Source of the DNA: an uncultured Campylobacter sp. | Lineage (GTDB): Bacteria > Campylobacterota > Campylobacteria > Campylobacterales > Campylobacteraceae | Assembly: GCF_938017615.1 (NCBI RefSeq) | Contig: NZ_CALIJA010000053.1 | Location: 1-9,467 of the forward strand | Length of the DNA stretch: 9,467 nucleotides | Direction of reading: 5' to 3' | Shown: positions 6,458-9,467 of the stretch, one piece after another | Layout of the letters: the number at the start of each line of letters is the position of its first letter | Numbering within the stretch: the stretch's first letter is position 1 | Notes under the pieces: model-generated | What the model saw: only the letters and a program-made list of their open reading frames with translations | Told to the model about the DNA's origin: nothing | Databases searched by the model: none | Translations under genes and position numbers: made by a program

Positions 6458-9400
6458 AAGCGGCTAAATTTGAGGTTTTCGGAGCGGTGCAGGGGGTCGG
6501 GTTTCGCCCGTTCGTCTACAAGCTCGCCGTGGATTTGGGGCTGAAAGGCGAGGTTTATAACGATGGCGAGGGCGTTAAAATCATCGTTTGCGCGGACCTT
6601 TCCGAGCCGCAAAAAGGCTCGATTGATAAAAATTCCGCCCTTTTAAATTTAAATGAGCCGAATTCTAACGAAATTCAAGCGCAGAAAGTATCGTCATCAG
6701 CTGCTCGGTCTTTAAATTCTGCCGAGTCGGATTCTAACAAGGCCGCGAACTCATCACTAAATTTTGCAAGTTCAAATTTAAACGAGAGCTCCTTTTCGCC
6801 GCAGAGTACGCCGAGCTTGCCAAATGATTCGGCCGGTTCGCTGCGCGATTTGGCGAATGGTTTAGCTGGCATGTCTGATTTAATGAGTTTGCCCCATGAT
6901 TTGACGAGCGATTCGCAAGCCGCAGCGAGCGAGAAATTTTTACCAAACTTATTTGAGACCGATCTAAACGAGCAGGGCTCCATTTTGCCCGCTTCGTCGG
7001 ATCAAAATTTCATCGTGCAAAATTCGTCGCAGCAGCGCGGTATGTCTCAGAATGAATCGCCGCAAGGCTTGCAAAATATTAAGCGCGACTTGCAAGGCGC
7101 GAAGGGGGATTTGCAGGACTTTAAACACGATCCGCAAAGTGCCGAGCAAGATCTGCGCGAAGAAGAAATTTTAAAAATTTTCGAACAGCGACTTCGCAGT
7201 GAAGCGCCGCCGCTTTGTCGTATCGATAAAATTATCCGCACCGATCTAAATACGCAATATTTTACGCAGAATTTTACTGATTTTAAGATCACGCAATCCA
7301 AGGAGGGGCGTAAATTTAATCCGATTTTGCCCGATTTTGCGATCTGCGATCAGTGCAAAAAAGAGTTTTACGACCCCCAAAATCCGCGCTTCCACTACCC
7401 ATTTATCAACTGCACGGATTGCGGCCCGCGCCTTAGCATCATCGCCGCGCTGCCGTATGACCGCGCAAATACCACGATGAGGGCGTTTGAGATGTGCGAG
7501 TTCTGCCGCGGCGAATACACGGACCCGCTCACGCGCCGCTATCACGCCGAGCCGATCTCCTGCCCGCACTGCGGTCCGCAGCTGTTTTTATGTGGCGTGA
7601 GCGGCGAAATTTTATCAAGCGGCGAGGAGGCGATAGCGGGCACGGTGGAGCTTTTGCGGCGTGGACAGATCGGCGCGATCAAGGGGATGGGCGGCTTTCA
7701 TATCGTTTGCGATGCGACGAACGAGCGCGCGGTACGCATGCTGCGAATGCTAAAAAAGCGCCCGAGTAAGCCCTTTGCGATCATGTGTCGCGACGCAGCG
7801 CAGGCGGGGCGCGCGGCGAGCTTAAGCGCAGAGGAAGAGGCGCTGATAGATTGCAATGCCAAGCCGATCGTGATTTTAAAAAAGCGCGAGTTTGTTTGGC
7901 GCACGCTGACGGGCTTTGCGGCGGATTCCGGTACGCAAAATTTAAAGGCGCAAAGCAAAAATCCTATATCGCCGAGATTTGCGAGTGAGCAAGAAGAGAC
8001 GGCGCAAGAGCAGGGCTCTGCATTACAAAATTTACGCAATTCTGCAGCGCAAAATTTTAGTACGCAAAATATTGGAGTTTGCGCGGAGCAGGGCAGGTTG
8101 CAGAGTGCGCAAATTTTCAGTAAAACGACGCACCGTAATTTCGCCTGCGATATGTTAGCAGCAGACGACTCGCAGTGTGGAGTAAACGAGCTAGAACGCG
8201 CATACGATGGGTCTGATTTGCAACGCGCGGCTAAAAATTTGAGCTCGCCGCAAGCAGTAAGCGAGACGCAAGCTACGACTAACGAGCTAAAATCGCAATT
8301 TGCGGCAAATGGCAGAGAGCCGCGATACGTATCGCTCGATTCTTGGCATGCGGACGAGCAAAATTTACAACTCTCAACGAAGATATCTGATTTGCGACCT
8401 GCGGCGAGCGAGCCCGTTTCGCGAAGCTCTGCGAATACTTCAAGTTTGCAATATGCCGCGGATAGGACGAACTCGCGACGTGGGGCGTGTGAGCAGGACT
8501 TGCAAAATGCTGCAGATAATGCGGCTTTGCAATGTGCGGTGAGCGAGCCAAGTTCGCAACAGACGATAAATTCACAAGGCTCATGCTCTGCGCAAATATG
8601 TGTGGCGGACGCGCATGGCGCATATTCCGATAACAGGGACGATTTCGTGCGTTTGCCCGCAAGCTTTTCGGCGATTTTTAGAGCAAGCGCGATTTTTATC
8701 GCTCCAAGCGTGGCGCCGAACCTTAATAAAATCGGCATTTTCCTAGCCAACACTGGCGTGCATCTGCTGCTTTTTGAATACTTTGATCGCCCGATCGTCG
8801 CCACAAGCGCCAACATTAGCGGCGAGCCCATTATTTTTAGCAGCGAGGAGTTGCGCGCAAAGCTAGGCGGCGTCATCTCGTTTTACCTGGATAACGACCG
8901 CGAAATTTTAACGCCGAGCGACGATAGTATCGCGTTTTTGCAGGAATTTAAAAAAGAAGCTGTAAGCGCGAAGGCAAACGATCGCACGCACGATATATAC
9001 ACGCTTGAGACCCGGGCTCACAGCGAGAATATGGCGCAAAATTTTGAAGCACCGCATGCTATGTCGCTTCCCTCGATCGATACGAAGTCCGATTTGAACG
9101 TGATTATAAAGCGGCAGCCGAATGAAAATACGTCAAACTCGAAAAGCGATGATCTGAAACGGGCAAATTCCAAGCAAGGCTCGAAGTGCGATCCGAGTGA
9201 AGGTCTGCAAAGCTCGCAAGTAGCCGTTTGCGAGCTAAAAAATTCGCAGAATTTATTCAAAAAAGCAAAAAACGAGCAAGAAAGCGCCGCACTAGGTAGC
9301 ATCTGCGATGCGGCGGCAGCCGATGAAAGCGCCGATGCGGCGATAGATAGTTGTGACGCGCTCTCGGATGACGGGCACAACGTCGTGGCATCAAACGATG

Positions 9401-9467
9401 AACGCGACGATGCATCTTTAAATTTTAAAAACGGCGTGGCATTGATTGATATGAAGCGCCGCAGCCC
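6454..9467 (+). CDS. hypF: Carbamoyltransferase HypF, N-terminal part, greatly expanded
   Basis: HypF uses carbamoyl phosphate and ATP to carbamoylate HypE, the first step in making the CN ligands of the Ni-Fe site. At least 1004 codons are open to the right edge. The acylphosphatase domain starts FEVFGAVQGVGFRPFV (Arg18) with Asn36 in VYNDGEG. The double zinc-finger region has eight cysteines: C298-x2-C301-x18-C320-x2-C323-x24-C348-x2-C351-x18-C370-x2-C373. The YrdC-like domain has KKRPSKPFAIM (434-444), TSANISGEP (784-792) and DDSI (823). The Kae1-like domain must lie beyond the window. DDSI normally sits near residue 370, so some 450 residues are extra, in two insertions, and a third follows DDSI. 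ATG 6454 fits the usual HypF start better than ATG 6448; the ribosome binding site (GAAAG, 6442-6446) is weak. Motifs are intact, so I call this an intact gene, not a pseudogene. Confidence 0.92.
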   Translation, partial: MKAAKFEVFGAVQGVGFRPFVYKLAVDLGLKGEVYNDGEGVKIIVCADLSEPQKGSIDKNSALLNLNEPNSNEIQAQKVSSSAARSLNSAESDSNKAANSSLNFASSNLNESSFSPQSTPSLPNDSAGSLRDLANGLAGMSDLMSLPHDLTSDSQAAASEKFLPNLFETDLNEQGSILPASSDQNFIVQNSSQQRGMSQNESPQGLQNIKRDLQGAKGDLQDFKHDPQSAEQDLREEEILKIFEQRLRSEAPPLCRIDKIIRTDLNTQYFTQNFTDFKITQSKEGRKFNPILPDFAICDQCKKEFYDPQNPRFHYPFINCTDCGPRLSIIAALPYDRANTTMRAFEMCEFCRGEYTDPLTRRYHAEPISCPHCGPQLFLCGVSGEILSSGEEAIAGTVELLRRGQIGAIKGMGGFHIVCDATNERAVRMLRMLKKRPSKPFAIMCRDAAQAGRAASLSAEEEALIDCNAKPIVILKKREFVWRTLTGFAADSGTQNLKAQSKNPISPRFASEQEETAQEQGSALQNLRNSAAQNFSTQNIGVCAEQGRLQSAQIFSKTTHRNFACDMLAADDSQCGVNELERAYDGSDLQRAAKNLSSPQAVSETQATTNELKSQFAANGREPRYVSLDSWHADEQNLQLSTKISDLRPAASEPVSRSSANTSSLQYAADRTNSRRGACEQDLQNAADNAALQCAVSEPSSQQTINSQGSCSAQICVADAHGAYSDNRDDFVRLPASFSAIFRASAIFIAPSVAPNLNKIGIFLANTGVHLLLFEYFDRPIVATSANISGEPIIFSSEELRAKLGGVISFYLDNDREILTPSDDSIAFLQEFKKEAVSAKANDRTHDIYTLETRAHSENMAQNFEAPHAMSLPSIDTKSDLNVIIKRQPNENTSNSKSDDLKRANSKQGSKCDPSEGLQSSQVAVCELKNSQNLFKKAKNEQESAALGSICDAAAADESADAAIDSCDALSDDGHNVVASNDERDDASLNFKNGVALIDMKRRS
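6607..7155 (+). repeat. HypF insertion 1, in the acylphosphatase domain
   Basis: About 180 in-frame codons separate the acylphosphatase strand VYNDGEGVKIIV from the helix that resumes at REEEILKIFEQRL. The peptide is rich in Ser, Asn, Gln, Asp and Leu and has no cysteine. It contains LNE, QN[SF], EQGS and DLQ modules and ends in a tandem heptad repeat. I count about ten RAATTY hexamers in it. A further small insert may follow at about 7237-7280 (NTQYFTQNF). Edges are approximate. Confidence 0.8.
6970..6980 (+). repeat. Dispersed GAGCAGGGCTC word, copy 1
   Basis: The 11-mer GAGCAGGGCTC encodes Glu-Gln-Gly-Ser in hypF insertion 1. An exact second copy lies at 8008-8018 in insertion 2, in the same frame, and a nine-base version is at 8086. 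Similar QGS modules with other codons are near 8575 and 9175. It links insertions that lie in different domains of the protein. Confidence 0.5.
7066..7170 (+). repeat. Five-copy 21-nt tandem (heptad) repeat in hypF
   Basis: Five consecutive seven-codon units start at 7066, 7087, 7108, 7129 and 7150. They encode GLQNIKR, DLQGAKG, DLQDFKH, DPQSAEQ and DLREEEI. The consensus is Asp-Leu-Gln followed by four variable residues, with a period of exactly 21 nt. The last unit merges into the natural helix of the acylphosphatase domain. The units are diverged at the DNA level, so this is an old or selected repeat. Confidence 0.75.
8008..8018 (+). repeat. Dispersed GAGCAGGGCTC word, copy 2
   Basis: This is the exact second copy of the 11-mer at 6970, again reading Glu-Gln-Gly-Ser in frame, here in hypF insertion 2. 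GAGCAGGGC recurs 78 nt downstream at 8086. Confidence 0.5.
8395..8570 (+). repeat. Degenerate DLQxAA repeats within HypF insertion 2
   Basis: Four units have Leu codons at 8395, 8446, 8500 and 8527, spaced 51, 54 and 27 nt. They encode LRPAASEP, LQYAADRT, LQNAADNA and LQCAVSEP. Two units are followed by similar tails (SEPVSRSSA, SEPSSQQT). A related unit, LQRAAKN, lies at 8218. The spacing is in whole codons but not constant. Confidence 0.6.
8950..9440 (+). repeat. HypF insertion 3, after the YrdC-like domain
   Basis: After DDSIAFLQEF the usual HypF goes quickly to an RRSRGYAP-like motif that leads into the Kae1-like domain. Here about 160 polar codons intervene (rich in Ser, Asp, Asn, Lys and Ala, with four cysteines). 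KRRS at the window edge may be the resumption. The modules DLNV, DDLKRA, KQGSK, ELKNSQN and QNF resemble pieces of the other insertions. The right boundary cannot be fixed because the sequence ends. Confidence 0.65.

Larger units (their letters stand above)
7900..8660 (+). repeat. HypF insertion 2, in the YrdC-like domain
   Basis: About 240-250 in-frame codons split the YrdC-like domain between KPIVILKKRE and RASAIFIAPSVAPNLNK, which are close neighbours in ordinary HypF. The peptide is rich in Gln, Ala, Ser and Asn and carries seven cysteines. An EQG module recurs at 8008 and 8086, 78 nt apart, with a similar AQ[NI]FS tail. Degenerate [DSA]-L-[QR]-x-A units have their Leu codons at 8218, 8395, 8446, 8500 and 8527. 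No domain is recognised. Edges are approximate. Confidence 0.8.

Noticed and set aside
7698..8876. Long open frame of 392 codons on the minus strand opposite hypF
   Set aside because: It overlaps the zinc-finger to YrdC part of a clear hypF frame, has a Ser/Cys/Ala-rich sequence that is the mirror of the GCGCAAAAT-type words on the + strand, no recognisable domain and no ribosome binding site that I can see. It is a shadow caused by low stop content.
9018..9380. Minus-strand open frame opposite HypF insertion 3
   Set aside because: It is Ser/Phe-rich, the antisense image of the polar insertion, and has no independent support.
6454..9467. hypF as a pseudogene or a mobile-element disruption
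   Set aside because: No frameshift or stop is present, no terminal inverted repeats, target duplications or transposase are seen, and the HypF motifs resume after each insertion.

Overview
The window looks like a mid-GC Campylobacterota chromosome, most likely a Campylobacter of the oral H2/formate-using group (C. gracilis, showae or rectus-like; the species is inference). The grounds are the gene order hydA-hydB-hydC-hydD-hydE-hypF, the protein sequences of a Wolinella/Helicobacter/Campylobacter-type membrane-bound uptake [NiFe] hydrogenase, the AAATTT-rich codon style, and an extended -10 promoter without a clear -35. All genes lie on the + strand and are packed as one operon.

Layout: a short leader with a probable promoter (1-96); hydA, the Tat-exported Fe-S small subunit (97-1242); hydB, the Ni-Fe large subunit (1245-2966); hydC, the cytochrome b anchor (2970-3644); hydD, the large-subunit maturation protease (3641-4546, TTG start overlapping the hydC stop); hydE, a hydrogenase accessory protein (4530-6167, overlapping hydD by 17 nt); a 286-nt interval of uncertain content (6168-6453); and hypF, the carbamoyltransferase that starts CN-ligand synthesis (6454 to beyond the right edge). 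HydABC oxidises H2 on the periplasmic side and passes electrons through haem b to menaquinone. HydD, HydE and HypF act in the cytoplasm to build the enzyme.

The remarkable part is that two maturation genes carry large, in-frame, low-complexity insertions that hydA, hydB and hydC lack. hydD has about 120 extra residues (around 3740-4099), built on a [QE]-N-[SF] motif every 4-5 residues. hypF has three insertions in the window (around 6607-7155, 7900-8660 and 8950-9440), which push its reading frame past 1000 codons before the C-terminal Kae1-like domain is even reached, although a whole HypF is usually about 750 residues. The frame stays open throughout and the diagnostic catalytic and zinc motifs flank each insertion, so these look like tolerated expansions of loops rather than decay. 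The insertions share short modules (QN[SF], DLQxA, EQGS, ELK), include an exact five-copy heptad repeat, and in hydD carry 18 in-phase RAATTY hexamers. This is the best candidate here for something undescribed: a family of intragenic coding repeats.
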